Below are positions 12,332 through 22,976 of a DNA stretch of 64,000 nt, one piece after another (the stretch's first letter is position 1; every line of letters begins with the position of its first letter). The notes beneath the pieces were generated by a model. It worked only from the letters and a program-made list of their open reading frames with translations. It was not told the origin of the DNA and did no database searches. This DNA comes from DATARH01 sp963712835 (GTDB lineage Bacteria > Pseudomonadota > Alphaproteobacteria > ATCC43930 > CGMCC-115725): contig CAVQJJ010000013.1 in NCBI GenBank assembly GCA_963712835.1, forward strand, positions 27,445-91,444, read 5' to 3'. A program made the translations under genes and the position numbers.

Positions 12332-12333
12332 CG

Positions 12334-12666
12334 CTACCGCGGCCGACGCACGATGTATTTCTCGGGCGGAACGAGCGTATCGATATTTATCAATTCAAGG
12401 CGCTTTCGGGCGTCAGCGTAAGGCTGGAGGTGAGGGTTCTCCTCGACAGCCCTGCCATACCAATATTTTGCCGCGTGCAGATCACCAAGCGCCTCGTAAC
12501 ACTCTCCCAACCTCTTGCCGAGATAACCGGCATCGAGCGACGGGTCACCATCTCCCATGAACAAATAGATTTTGATTGCGTCTTGCGGATGACCCGAATC
12601 AATCAACTCCTGAGCCGCCTTTTCCAGGACGTTGAAATCGTACCGCTGATCGTCTCCGATCTGCAT
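12334..12666 (-). CDS. Small TPR-like protein between carA and carB
   Basis: A 110-residue protein with two helical TPR-like hairpins: AAQELIDSGHPQDAIKIYLF and LGECYEALGDLHAAKYWYGR with AVEENP. It has no signal peptide. The ATG shares its A with the carA stop (TGATG), and carB begins 2 nt after its stop, so it is translated as part of the car operon. I know no role for such a protein in carbamoyl phosphate synthesis. It could be an assembly or scaffold factor, or simply a passenger. Confidence 0.75.
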   Translation of the reverse strand: MQIGDDQRYDFNVLEKAAQELIDSGHPQDAIKIYLFMGDGDPSLDAGYLGKRLGECYEALGDLHAAKYWYGRAVEENPHLQPYADARKRLELINIDTLVPPEKYIVRRPR

Positions 12667-13856
12667 CAACCATCGGCCTTTGGGCTATTCGCCCGCATCA
12701 AATCTACGAACCGCTCGAACAGGTAGTGGCTGTCCTGTGGGCCGGGGCTGGCTTCGGGGTGGTGCTGCACCGAGAACACCGGCTTGCCCTTGATGCTCAG
12801 CCCCTCGTTCGACCTGTCGAACAGCGAGAGATGCGTCGGCGTCACCCCGTCCGGCAGGCTTACGGGGTCGACCACGAAGCCGTGGTTCTGGCTGGTGATC
12901 TCGACCTTGCCGGTCGCCAGATCCTTGACCGGCTGGTTGGCGCCGCGATGGCCCTTGTCCATCTTGTGGGTTTGCCCGCCGACCGCCAGCGCCAGCAACT
13001 GGTGGCCGAGGCAGATGCCGAACATCGGCATCTCCCGGTCGAACAACTGGCGCAGCACCGGCACCGCGTATTCGCCGGTTGCCGCCGGGTCGCCTGGCCC
13101 GTTCGACAGGAACACGCCGTCGGGCTTGTGGCGCATGATGTCTTCGACCGTCGCCGTCGCCGGCACCACCGTTACCCGGCAGCCATGCGTCGCCAGCATC
13201 CGCAGGATGTTCCGCTTCGCGCCGTAATCGACCGCGACGACATGAAAGCGCGGTTTCTCCTGCCGGCCGTAACCGCTGTCGCGAGCCCAGACCGTCTCGT
13301 CCCACCCATAGCTCTGCCGGCAGCTGACCTCGATCGCGAGGTCCATGCCCTCCAGGCCTGGCCACGCTGCCGCCTCTCTCTGCATCGCGGCGATGTCGAG
13401 CTTGCCGTCCGGGCGATAGGCGATGACCCCACTCGGCGCGCCTTTCTCGCGGATCAGCCGCGTCAGCCGGCGCGTATCCACGCCGGAAATACCGGTCATG
13501 CCATACGATTTGAGCCAGGAATCGAGCCCCTGGGTGGCGCGGTAATTGGCCGGCGCGGTGATTGCCTCGCGGATCACCAGGCCGCGCGCCGCCGGGGTCA
13601 CCGCCTCGATGTCTTCGAGATTGGTTCCGACATTGCCGATATGCGGAAAAGTGAAAGTAATGATCTGCCCGGCATAAGAGGGATCGGTCAGGATTTCCTG
13701 ATAGCCGGTGATCGAGGTATTGAAGCAAACCTCGCCGACCGCCTGACCGGGCTCACCGATGCCGTGGCCCCAAAATACCGTACCGTCCGCCAGCACCAGG
13801 GCCGCGTTGCAGTCGGGCGGTCGCGGCGTCAGCTCGGCCGCGTTAGGGTCGGTCAT
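12666..13856 (-). CDS. carA: Carbamoyl-phosphate synthase small subunit
   Basis: A 396-residue glutaminase subunit that supplies ammonia to CarB. The N-terminal CPSase small-chain domain contains VCFNTSITGYQEILTDPSYA. The C-terminal class I glutamine amidotransferase has the nucleophile Cys in MFGICLGHQLLALA near residue 280 and the catalytic His/Glu in VQHHPEASPGP. Length is normal. It is the first gene of the carA-TPR-carB run and is divergent from yqeY, with ~208 nt between. Confidence 0.97.
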   Translation of the reverse strand: MTDPNAAELTPRPPDCNAALVLADGTVFWGHGIGEPGQAVGEVCFNTSITGYQEILTDPSYAGQIITFTFPHIGNVGTNLEDIEAVTPAARGLVIREAITAPANYRATQGLDSWLKSYGMTGISGVDTRRLTRLIREKGAPSGVIAYRPDGKLDIAAMQREAAAWPGLEGMDLAIEVSCRQSYGWDETVWARDSGYGRQEKPRFHVVAVDYGAKRNILRMLATHGCRVTVVPATATVEDIMRHKPDGVFLSNGPGDPAATGEYAVPVLRQLFDREMPMFGICLGHQLLALAVGGQTHKMDKGHRGANQPVKDLATGKVEITSQNHGFVVDPVSLPDGVTPTHLSLFDRSNEGLSIKGKPVFSVQHHPEASPGPQDSHYLFERFVDLMRANSPKADG

Positions 13857-14064
13857 CGAATGGTGATCCTGCCGGATTTTGGGGCTGTTTCCTAGGGACA
13901 GCGCCCAATTTTGGGGAACATAGACACAAGGTTTTGTTTGTCAAGCCGGTGCGACACGAAGATTTGGGCATTTCAAGGGCTTAGTTGCCCGTGGCAAATT
14001 TGCTGTACAGGGCCGCGCAACCGGGTAGGTTTTATGTCGCCCGCGAGCCTGAGGAGCCGACACC

Positions 14065-14520
14065 ATGTTGCGCGAGGCTTTTACCGAACGCATGAAAACC
14101 GCGCTGCGCGCCAAGGATACCCGCACCCTGTCGACCGTGCGGCTGATCATGGCGGCACTTAAGGACCGCGACATCGCGGCGCGCAGCGACGGCGACAAGC
14201 CGCAGATTCCCGATTCGGAAATCCAGCGCATGCTGCAGGGCATGATTAAGCAGCGCCGCGAATCGGTCGAGCTTTACCAAAAGGGCAATCGCCCCGAACT
14301 GGCCCGGCAGGAGGGCGAAGAGATCGCGGTCATTGAGACGTTCCTGCCGCAGCAGATGGACGACGCGGCGATCGAGGCCGCCGCCAAGTCCGCGATCGCC
14401 GAATCGGGCGCCACTGGGCTCAAAGACATGGGCAAGGTCATGGGCGCGCTGCGCGAGCGCCACGCCGGCGTGCTCGACATGGCAAAAGCCGGCGCGATCG
14501 TGAAGCGGCTGTTGGGATGA
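14065..14520 (+). CDS. GatB/YqeY domain-containing protein
   Basis: A 151-residue YqeY-family protein. Typical features are MLREAFTERMKTALRAKDTR, LSTVRLIMAALKD, the QRMLQGMIKQRRESVELY helix and a tail domain with GLKDMGKVMGALRERHAG, as in the tail of GatB. It is thought to act in tRNA or amidotransferase-related functions, but the exact role is unknown. Its position directly upstream of dnaG-rpoD is a common alphaproteobacterial arrangement. Confidence 0.93.
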   Translation: MLREAFTERMKTALRAKDTRTLSTVRLIMAALKDRDIAARSDGDKPQIPDSEIQRMLQGMIKQRRESVELYQKGNRPELARQEGEEIAVIETFLPQQMDDAAIEAAAKSAIAESGATGLKDMGKVMGALRERHAGVLDMAKAGAIVKRLLG

Positions 14521-14539
14521 TGGGGCTGTCGTGCCGTCT

Positions 14540-14605
14540 TTATCCCCTCTCCCGCCTGGGGGAGAGGGTGGATCGCGCGGACAGGCGCGCGTCGGGTGAG
14601 GGTTT
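14540..14605. repeat. REP-like palindromic intergenic repeat
   Basis: Contains ccctctcccgcctgggggagaggg, a 9-bp-stem palindrome, followed by a second partial copy (cgggtgaggg). It matches the pattern of dispersed REP elements of high-GC proteobacteria and lies in the 164-nt yqeY-dnaG gap. A related cccctctcccgcaaacgggcggggg motif follows at ~14650. Confidence 0.55.
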
Positions 14606-14684
14606 GCGTGCTCTGGCCCTTGCCCTCCTATCGCTGTGCGATGGGTCCCTCCCTCTCCCGCAAACGGGCGGGGGGTGATCAGGG

Positions 14685-16542
14685 ATGGCTTTCCCGCCTG
14701 GCTTTCTCGACGAGCTCCGGTCGCGCGTCTCGCTCGCCGACCTCGTCGGCAAGCGCGTGCGCCTTACGCGCAAGGGCCGCGAATATGGCGGCCTCTGCCC
14801 GTTCCACAACGAGAAGACCCCGTCTTTCTACGTCGTCGAGGACAAGGGCTTCTTCCACTGCTTCGGCTGCGGCGCGCATGGCGACGCGATCGGTTTTGTC
14901 ATGCGCTCGGAGAGCCTCGATTTTATCGAAGCCATCGAGCGGCTGGCCGGCCTCGCCGGCGTTCAGGTGCCACAGCAGACCCCGCTGGAGCGCGAAAAGG
15001 CGCAGCGCCAGAAGACGCTGCTCGAGGCGCTCGCCGCCGCGGCGAAATTCTACGAAGAGCGGCTGTGGTCGCCCGCGGGCTTGCGCGGCCGCGAGTATCT
15101 CGCCGGGCGCGGGCTTGACGAGGAGACGATGCGCCGCTTCCGGCTCGGCTGGGCGGGCGAGGATCGCAACGCATTGCGCCGCACGCTGACCCCGGAATTC
15201 CCGCTGCCGTTGCTGATGGAGGCCGGGCTGCTGCATGCCTCGGACTATGGCGGCGAACCTTACGACTATTTTCGCGAACGGGTGATCTTCCCGATCGGTG
15301 ACCGCGCCGGCCGGGTCATCGCCTTTGGCGGCCGTGCGCTCGGCGACGGGATGCCGAAATACCTCAACTCGCCCGAGCATCCGCTGTTTGAGAAGGGCAG
15401 GGTGCTCTACGGCCTATCGGCGGCGCGGGTCAATTCGGCTAAGGAGGCGGAGGCCGGCGGGCCCGGCGCGATCGTCACCGAAGGCTACATGGACGTCATC
15501 GCGCTGCATCGCGCTGGCTTCAATACCGCGGTCGCGCCGCTCGGCACCGCATTGACCGAGGCGCATCTCGGCGAATTGTGGCGGCTCGCGCCGGAGCCGG
15601 TGCTGTGCTTCGACGGCGATGCCGCCGGTCAGCGCGCCGCGCTGCGCGCGCTGCACCGGGCGCTGCCCCTGCTGAAGCCGGGACATTCGTTGCGCTTCGT
15701 AACCCTGCCGCAGGGCGAAGACCCCGAACTCGCTGATCCGCAATTCGGGCCCGGCTGCTTTCGAGCGACTGCTGCGCGCCGCAAAGCCGCTCGCCGAGGT
15801 ATTGTGGCAATCCGAGCTCCAGGCCAGGCCGATTACGAGCGCCGAGCGCCGCGCTGATTTCGAACGTCGGCTAATGGCGCATGTTGGGCTGGTCGCCAAT
15901 TCAACTGTACAAAGCCTGTACCGCCGGTTGGTGCGCGAGAGGCTTTTTGCGTTCGATCGCCATGCAGCCCGGCTTGCGCTTGGTCGTCCCAAAAGGCAGG
16001 GAAATCCACGCTCTGTTTGGCGCCCCTCCGCTCCTTTGGTCACCGCGCTGCACGAAGGCACCCCGCCACTACCCGTACCCCATGGTCCCCGCCAGCGCGA
16101 GATTTTGCTTGGGATGCTTCTCGAGCATCCGTTCCTCGTCGCCGAGGCGCATGAGCAGATCGCTTTCCTCGATTTCCCCGAGCCGGAACTTGACGGCCTG
16201 CGCCGGGCGATTTTAGAGGCTGACACAAGATCGGAAGGGCTTGACGCAGAGGCGCTTCGTCAACACTTAGGGCAGAACGGGTTCGCCACGACCGTGGACG
16301 CGGTCACGGGCGCTTTGGCCGACCACGCGAGGTTTCTCTCTCGTGTGCCGGGGGCGGAAGGGGTGCGGCAAAGCTGGGCGCATGTGACGCGAATGGTCCG
16401 CGACGGTGTCGACCCCGTGGAAGATTTGACTACGCCGGAAGCCTGGGAGCGGTTTCTGGCGTTGCAGGGGCGGGAGGCGCAGGAGGGTTTTTCGGAGGAC
16501 GAGTTCCCGCCCGGTCGGGCGGCGGGCGTTTCCCCCCGGTAA
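14685..16542 (+). CDS. dnaG: DNA primase DnaG, interrupted by one frameshift
   Basis: DnaG makes RNA primers at the replication fork. The first part (14685 to ~15725) has the CHC2 zinc finger (CPFHNEKTPSFYV..CFGCGAHGD at ~residues 35-65) and the TOPRIM core (VTEGYMDVIALH, CFDGDAAGQRAA). Frame is then lost, and the correct continuation (DSLIRNSGPAAFERLLRAAK, then PLAEVLWQSELQ) is in the +1 frame to 16542, with the C-terminal helicase-interaction region. Removing one A near 15727-15728 (gaactc to gactc) restores a full ~619-residue primase. Since dnaG is essential and no other damage is seen, a sequencing/consensus error is the most likely cause. Confidence 0.9.
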
Positions 16543-16612
16543 CCCGATGACAAGCATCGCGGTGTAGCTTCCGGTCCCAACCGGAACCAACCCATTGCCT
16601 AGGGACGGCGGA

Positions 16613-18607
<1,995 letters not shown>

Positions 18608-18629
18608 CCGGCGGATTTTTTGCCAAACG

Positions 18630-18661
18630 AAAGGCCACCTCATCGCTGGGGCGGCCCTTTT
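18630..18661 (+). terminator. Probable rpoD terminator
   Basis: An imperfect GC-rich hairpin (aaaggccacc pairing with ggcggccctttt, one bulge) 22 nt after the rpoD stop, ending in a short T run. It lies just before the convergent PilZ gene and could serve both strands. Confidence 0.5.
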
Positions 18662-18679
18662 GGCGCCGATATGGGTGCG

Positions 18680-18955
18680 TTACCGGAAGCGCACGCCGAT
18701 CTTGGCGCCTTTTCGCCAGATCGTTTCGCATTCGCGCGGCGGATCGGTTCGTGGCTTCAGCGTGAAGTTCTTCGGGCACAGGAAAATATCGTCCGGTTGC
18801 AGCAGGGCGCCCTCGTCGGAAATATTGAGGACGAGACAGCCCATCGAGCAGTTGCCGTCGCGGAAGATAATTCGCGCGCTCATCAGTGCCCGATTACGGC
18901 GGACATGTCGCCGCTCGATGACAAGAGCGTCTTGCTCAACCTCAGAGGCTAGCAT
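18680..18955 (-). CDS. PilZ-domain protein
   Basis: A 91-residue single-domain PilZ protein. The family c-di-GMP signature is present as RRHVRR near residue 15 (RxxxR) followed by LNISDEGALLQ near residue 44 (D/N-x-S-x-x-G). The remaining beta-barrel ends CETIWRKGAKIGVRFR. The strict RxxxR-(D/N)xSxxG form is roughly kept, so c-di-GMP binding is plausible but unproven. It is convergent with rpoD. The 264-nt stretch from here to the tRNA shows no convincing gene. Confidence 0.85.
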   Translation of the reverse strand: MLASEVEQDALVIERRHVRRNRALMSARIIFRDGNCSMGCLVLNISDEGALLQPDDIFLCPKNFTLKPRTDPPRECETIWRKGAKIGVRFR

Positions 18956-19219
18956 GGTTAATGGACCAAAATGTTCATGTTACTCTTTGTATATGTGGTT
19001 AAGTGGGGAACAGAACAAGTATCAGCGCGAGCTTGTTTTTACTGAGAAAACGACGATTAAAAAAATGAATTTTAGGAAGATTTGACCCTAATCTTTGGCC
19101 GGAAGGTTTTCAGCTCAACCTGTGACCGTTGCGCAGACAATCGGTCACGCGACCCGTAGGCGTGTCAATCGCGCAAAGCGCATTCCGCAGCGTCTGAATG
19201 GGTTATATTGGCGCCCGGT

Positions 19220-19296
19220 GGGCCGGTAGTTCAGTTGGTTAGAACTCGCCGCTCATAACGGCGCTGTCGCAGGTTCGAGTCCTGCCCGGCCTACCA
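19220..19296 (+). tRNA. tRNA with CAT anticodon (elongator Met or Ile2)
   Basis: A complete 77-nt cloverleaf with encoded CCA. Acceptor gggccgg pairs with ccggcct (one G-T at the first pair), the D-stem is gttc/gaac, the anticodon stem-loop is cgccg-ctcataa-cggcg with anticodon CAT, and the T-loop is ttcgagt. It lacks the C1-A72 mismatch of the initiator, so it is elongator Met or the lysidine-modified Ile2; these cannot be separated by eye. Confidence 0.93.
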
Positions 19297-19312
19297 GTCT
19301 CACGGTGCGGCG

Positions 19313-20072
19313 ATGCGGTTCGGCAGTGTGGCGCGCTTTTTGGCGATCCGGCGTTCCGCCGCGATCTGCTGTGGCGCAAGCTGTCGCGGCCGCCCGGTGT
19401 GTTCCAAATCAGCGGCGACACCGGCGACGACCGCTACCCCAAAATCTTCCGCTTTGTCCGGACGTCGTTGCCGACGGCCGCGACGTGCGCCTCTTGTCGT
19501 TCGGCTGTGCGACCGGTGAGGAGGTATTCACCTTGCGCCGCTATTTTCCGCGTGCCGCGGTCGATGGCGTGGACATCAACCCCTATCGGATCAGAGCCTG
19601 CCGCGCACGCTGGCGGCGCGAGGGGCACGACCCTCGTGTGCGTTTCACCGTGGCCGGCTCGGCTGGTGCGATCCCTCCGGGGCGCTACGACGCGATCTTC
19701 TGTCTGGCGGTGTTGCGGCATGGCGGATTGCGCCACGGTTCACAAGACGAGCCCGCGCCGCGCTGCGACCATCTGATTTGCTTCGAAGACGCGGCACGGC
19801 TGGTCGGCGAATTGGCTCGGCGTTTCAGACCGGACGGCTTGCTTGCGATCGCGCACAGCAATTTCCGTTTCACGGACATGCCGGTGTCGACCGAGTTCGA
19901 GGTAGTGCTCACCCGCGATTCCGATACCGCCGCGCTCCGGCCGCCGCTTTACGGCCCCGACAATCGGCTGCTGCCGGGCGTGGTCTATCACGACCTCGTT
20001 TTTCGTACGCGCGGCGGCGCCGGAGGGATAGCCGCTGACGAGGCCGTACGGCTGGCGCTGATCCGCCGCTAA
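19313..20072 (+). pseudogene. SAM-dependent methyltransferase, broken by two single-base deletions
   Basis: The class I methyltransferase motif I (LLSFGCATGEEVFTL) and the following VDGVDINPYRIRACRARW are in the frame ending at 20072. The natural N-terminus is split over two other frames: MRFGSVARF (from ATG 19313), then FGDPAFRRDLLWRKLSRPPG and VFQISGDTGDDRYPKIFRF. Adding one T in the T-run at ~19337-19341 and one G at ~19472 (ttgccgacgg) yields one continuous protein of ~253 residues. The start lies only 16 nt after a tRNA. The substrate is unknown. Errors in the consensus are as likely as true decay. Confidence 0.75.
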
Positions 20073-20155
20073 GTACGATTTGACTGGCGGCGCCGGCGTG
20101 ACGTGCGAGACAATGCAACCGTCGCGTTCTCGATAGTGACAGGGAGAAAACACCG

Positions 20156-20380
20156 ATGAAAAAGCTTCTTGTGGCGGCTTCGCTGGCCGCGGCCGTGGCG
20201 TTTGCCGGCGCGATCGGTTGGCAGGCCAGCGCCGCGACGCCGGCCGCGCCGGTGCCGGTCGCCGCGCCGTATTCGCCGGTTCATCCGGCCGCTTGCGGGC
20301 ATCCGGGTCCGTATTGCGGCCCGCACAGCCATCACGTCTGCGGTCCCTACGGGCACCATTGCTGGTGTGCGCCCTGCTAA
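20156..20380 (+). CDS. Small exported Cys/His/Pro-rich protein
   Basis: A 74-residue protein starting MKKLLVAASLAAAVAFAGA, a clear signal peptide with likely cleavage after ASA (~residue 27). The mature ~47 residues contain five Cys and six His in the pattern CGHPGPYCGPHSHHVCGPYG followed by HHCWCAPC, which could bind metal (Cu, Zn or Fe) in the periplasm. The ribosome site agggagaa is well placed. I do not recognise a named family. Confidence 0.7.
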   Translation: MKKLLVAASLAAAVAFAGAIGWQASAATPAAPVPVAAPYSPVHPAACGHPGPYCGPHSHHVCGPYGHHCWCAPC

Positions 20381-20454
20381 TATCCGCCTAAAGCTCTGGC
20401 GTTCCGGATAAGGCTGGTCTAATCCCAGCCGATCCGGAACGGCGGGGCGAGACA

Positions 20455-22248
20455 ATGAACGACGCAGGACAGGGGCCCGGCGCGGTCGAGCGCCCGGCAT
20501 TGGCGAACGAAACCGGCGATTACTGGGGCAGCGATGTGATGGCGCTGATGCTCCGGGAGATTGGCCTGCCCTATGTCGCGCTCAACCCCGGCGCCTCGTA
20601 TCGCGGCCTGCACGACAGCTTGGTCAACCTGCTCGGCAACACCGAACCGCAGATGCTCTTGTGCCTGCACGAGGAGCACGCGGTGGCGATCGCCCACGGC
20701 TATGCCAAGGTCGCCGGCAAGCCGATGGGCGCGATCGTGCATAGCAATGTCGGGTTGATGCACGCGACGATGGCCGTCTTCAACGCCTGGTGTGACCGCA
20801 CGCCGGTGATCCTTTTCGGCGCGACCGGCCCCGTCGCCGCCGACCAGCGCCGGCCGTGGATCGACTGGATCCACACCGCCGCCGATCAGGGCGCGCTCAT
20901 TCGCAACTACACCAAATGGGACGACCAGCCGAACTCGGTCGGCGCGGTGCCGGAATCGGTGCTGCGCGCCTGCAAGATGGCGACCACAGCGCCGCAAGGC
21001 CCGGTTTATGTGTGCTTCGACGCGGCCCTGCAGGAGCAGCGCATCGGCGAACTGCCCAAGCTGCCGAGCGCCGACCGCTTCAAGGCGCCGGCCCCGGCAG
21101 CGCCCGATCCGGCGGCATTGCAGGAAGCCGCCGAGTTGCTCAACAAGGCGCAGCGGCCGGTGATCCTGGTCGGCCGTTCGAGCCGCAGCGAAGAGGCCTG
21201 GGCAGGCCGCGTGCGGCTCGCCGAGGCCCTCGATGCCACGGTGCTGACCGACCCCAAGACCGGCTCCGGCTTCCCGACCGCGCACCGACTGCAAGGCCCG
21301 CCCGCCGGCAACCAGCCGAGTCCCGAGGCCCTCGCCGCGTTGCGCGAGGCCGATGCGATCCTCAGCCTCGACTGGGTCGATCTCGGCGGCGCGCTCAAGG
21401 CGGCCTATGGCGATGACGAGGTAAAGGCCAAGGTCATCCTCGCCTCGCTCGACCACCAACTCCACAACGGCTGGAGCATGGACTATCAGAGCCTGCCGCC
21501 CGCCGACATCCACCTCGCGGTCGCGCCCGACGTCGCGGTCGCGGCGCTCCTGCCGCTCATCAAGCCGCGCGTCCCGCGCCCGGCCGCCACGGAGACAGCC
21601 GCGCCTCCGTCGGAAACCCCAAAGGACGTCATTACCCCGGTCTCGCTCGCCGGTGCGCTGCGCGAGGCGATCGGCGGCCGCACCACCTGCCTCATCCGCA
21701 CCCCGCTCGCCTGGGGCGGCCACGCGTGGGAAACCAGCCATCCGCTCGACATGCTCGGCGGCGACGGCGGCGGCGGGATCGGCGGCGGGCCGGGCATGGC
21801 GGTCGGTGCCGCGCTGGCCCTAAGGGAACTTAAGGGCAGCGGCTCCGGGCGTCTGCCGATCGCGGTGCTCGGCGACGGCGACACGTTGATGGGCATCACC
21901 GCGCTGTGGACGGCGGTGCATTACCGCATCCCGCTCATGGTCGTTGTCGCCAACAACAACTCGTTCTTCAACGACGAACTGCACCAGGACCGCATGGCGC
22001 GCCAGCGCGAGCGGCCGGTCGCCAACCGCTGGATCGGCCAGCGCATCGCCGATCCCGAGCCCGACATCGCCACCCTCGCGCGCGGCCAGGGCGCCTCCGG
22101 CTACGGCCCGGTGCGCGACCCCGCCGATCTCGTCCGCACGCTGCGTCAGGCGATCGAGACCGTCGAAGCCGGCGGCGTCGCCTTAGTCGACGTCCGCGTC
22201 GAGCCGGGCTATGCGACCAGCATGGGCGCGCATTACTCAAGGCGGTGA
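20455..22248 (+). CDS. Thiamine-diphosphate-dependent enzyme, acetolactate-synthase-like
   Basis: A 597-residue enzyme with the usual three-domain layout. The N-terminal Pyr domain has the catalytic Glu in LCLHEEHAVAIAHGYAKVAG (~residues 61-80). The central domain (~215-360) contains RPVILVGRSSRSEEAW, and the C-terminal PP domain has the ThDP/Mg motif VLGDGDTLMGITALW ending in VVANNNSFFNDE (GDG-x~26-NN). Such enzymes decarboxylate 2-oxo acids or carboligate; the substrate is not readable here. It is the first gene of a plus-strand cluster leading to a selenoprotein, a CoA-transferase and a MaoC-like enzyme, so 2-oxo acid or acyl-CoA chemistry is plausible. Confidence 0.9.
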   Translation: MNDAGQGPGAVERPALANETGDYWGSDVMALMLREIGLPYVALNPGASYRGLHDSLVNLLGNTEPQMLLCLHEEHAVAIAHGYAKVAGKPMGAIVHSNVGLMHATMAVFNAWCDRTPVILFGATGPVAADQRRPWIDWIHTAADQGALIRNYTKWDDQPNSVGAVPESVLRACKMATTAPQGPVYVCFDAALQEQRIGELPKLPSADRFKAPAPAAPDPAALQEAAELLNKAQRPVILVGRSSRSEEAWAGRVRLAEALDATVLTDPKTGSGFPTAHRLQGPPAGNQPSPEALAALREADAILSLDWVDLGGALKAAYGDDEVKAKVILASLDHQLHNGWSMDYQSLPPADIHLAVAPDVAVAALLPLIKPRVPRPAATETAAPPSETPKDVITPVSLAGALREAIGGRTTCLIRTPLAWGGHAWETSHPLDMLGGDGGGGIGGGPGMAVGAALALRELKGSGSGRLPIAVLGDGDTLMGITALWTAVHYRIPLMVVVANNNSFFNDELHQDRMARQRERPVANRWIGQRIADPEPDIATLARGQGASGYGPVRDPADLVRTLRQAIETVEAGGVALVDVRVEPGYATSMGAHYSRR

Positions 22249-22259
22249 GGGCAGAGTTT

Positions 22260-22961
22260 ATGCCGCTCCACGTCACCGACAGCATGTTTGAGCGGGTCGG
22301 AAGGGCAGATGAACACCTCGCTGACTTACAGACACGTTTGGCGACTGTCCGCCGGCAGCAGGAAAATTCCATAACTACGCACTTTGATCCAAATCCACCA
22401 CATCACCTGTTGATAGGACAATTCACCAAGACCTTTGTTGGTATGTCTGTTGGAATTCGCATCGGTGAGATCTGCTACAATCTCCGAACTGCTCTAGAAT
22501 ATTTAATCTACGAACTGGCCAGACTTGACTCTGGTAAGGTCCAAGATGACACCCAGTTCCCAATGGTAGACACTCAACAAAACTTCAATGCGGGAAAAGG
22601 GCGTTGGTTAAGGGGCCTTGACCCTTCGCATATTGCAGCCATCGAGCAACTTCAGCCGTACATGGGGTGCCTGTGGACAAAGGCGCTACGTGATATTTCT
22701 AATAGGGACAAACACCGAGAATTCCCCGAAATCGGTGGGCAATCCGAGGCATTCGTCTACACTCGGCTCAAAGACACTAACTTCGACAGTATCGACGCCC
22801 CGACAAGGCGCTTGCCACACCCGACGATGGGCACTGTGGATGTCAAAGTCTATGTCACCAGCGCGGTGCAGTTTGCCGATGGAACGCCGATCGCTCAAAC
22901 TCTAGAGCAAATCAAGCTAGGGGTTGTCGAAACGCTTACAGCGTTCAAGCCGGAGTTCTAG
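22260..22961 (+). CDS. Hypothetical protein, 233 aa, possibly HEPN-like, inserted in operon
   Basis: Starts at ATG 22260, 11 nt after the ThDP gene stop (an in-frame open region runs further upstream but is shadow of that gene). The N-terminal ~50 residues look coiled-coil (ADEHLADLQTRLATVRRQQE). The middle has IRIGEICYNLRTALEYLIYE and the C-terminal half has LRDISNRDKHREF. The NLRxALxxLIYEL plus DKHR pattern is shared by many uncharacterised phage- and defence-associated proteins with helical HEPN-like folds; that link is from memory. Its base composition is visibly more AT-rich than both neighbours, suggesting recent insertion into the operon. Confidence 0.75.
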   Translation: MPLHVTDSMFERVGRADEHLADLQTRLATVRRQQENSITTHFDPNPPHHLLIGQFTKTFVGMSVGIRIGEICYNLRTALEYLIYELARLDSGKVQDDTQFPMVDTQQNFNAGKGRWLRGLDPSHIAAIEQLQPYMGCLWTKALRDISNRDKHREFPEIGGQSEAFVYTRLKDTNFDSIDAPTRRLPHPTMGTVDVKVYVTSAVQFADGTPIAQTLEQIKLGVVETLTAFKPEF

Positions 22962-22976
22962 CGATGGCAACTCGCC

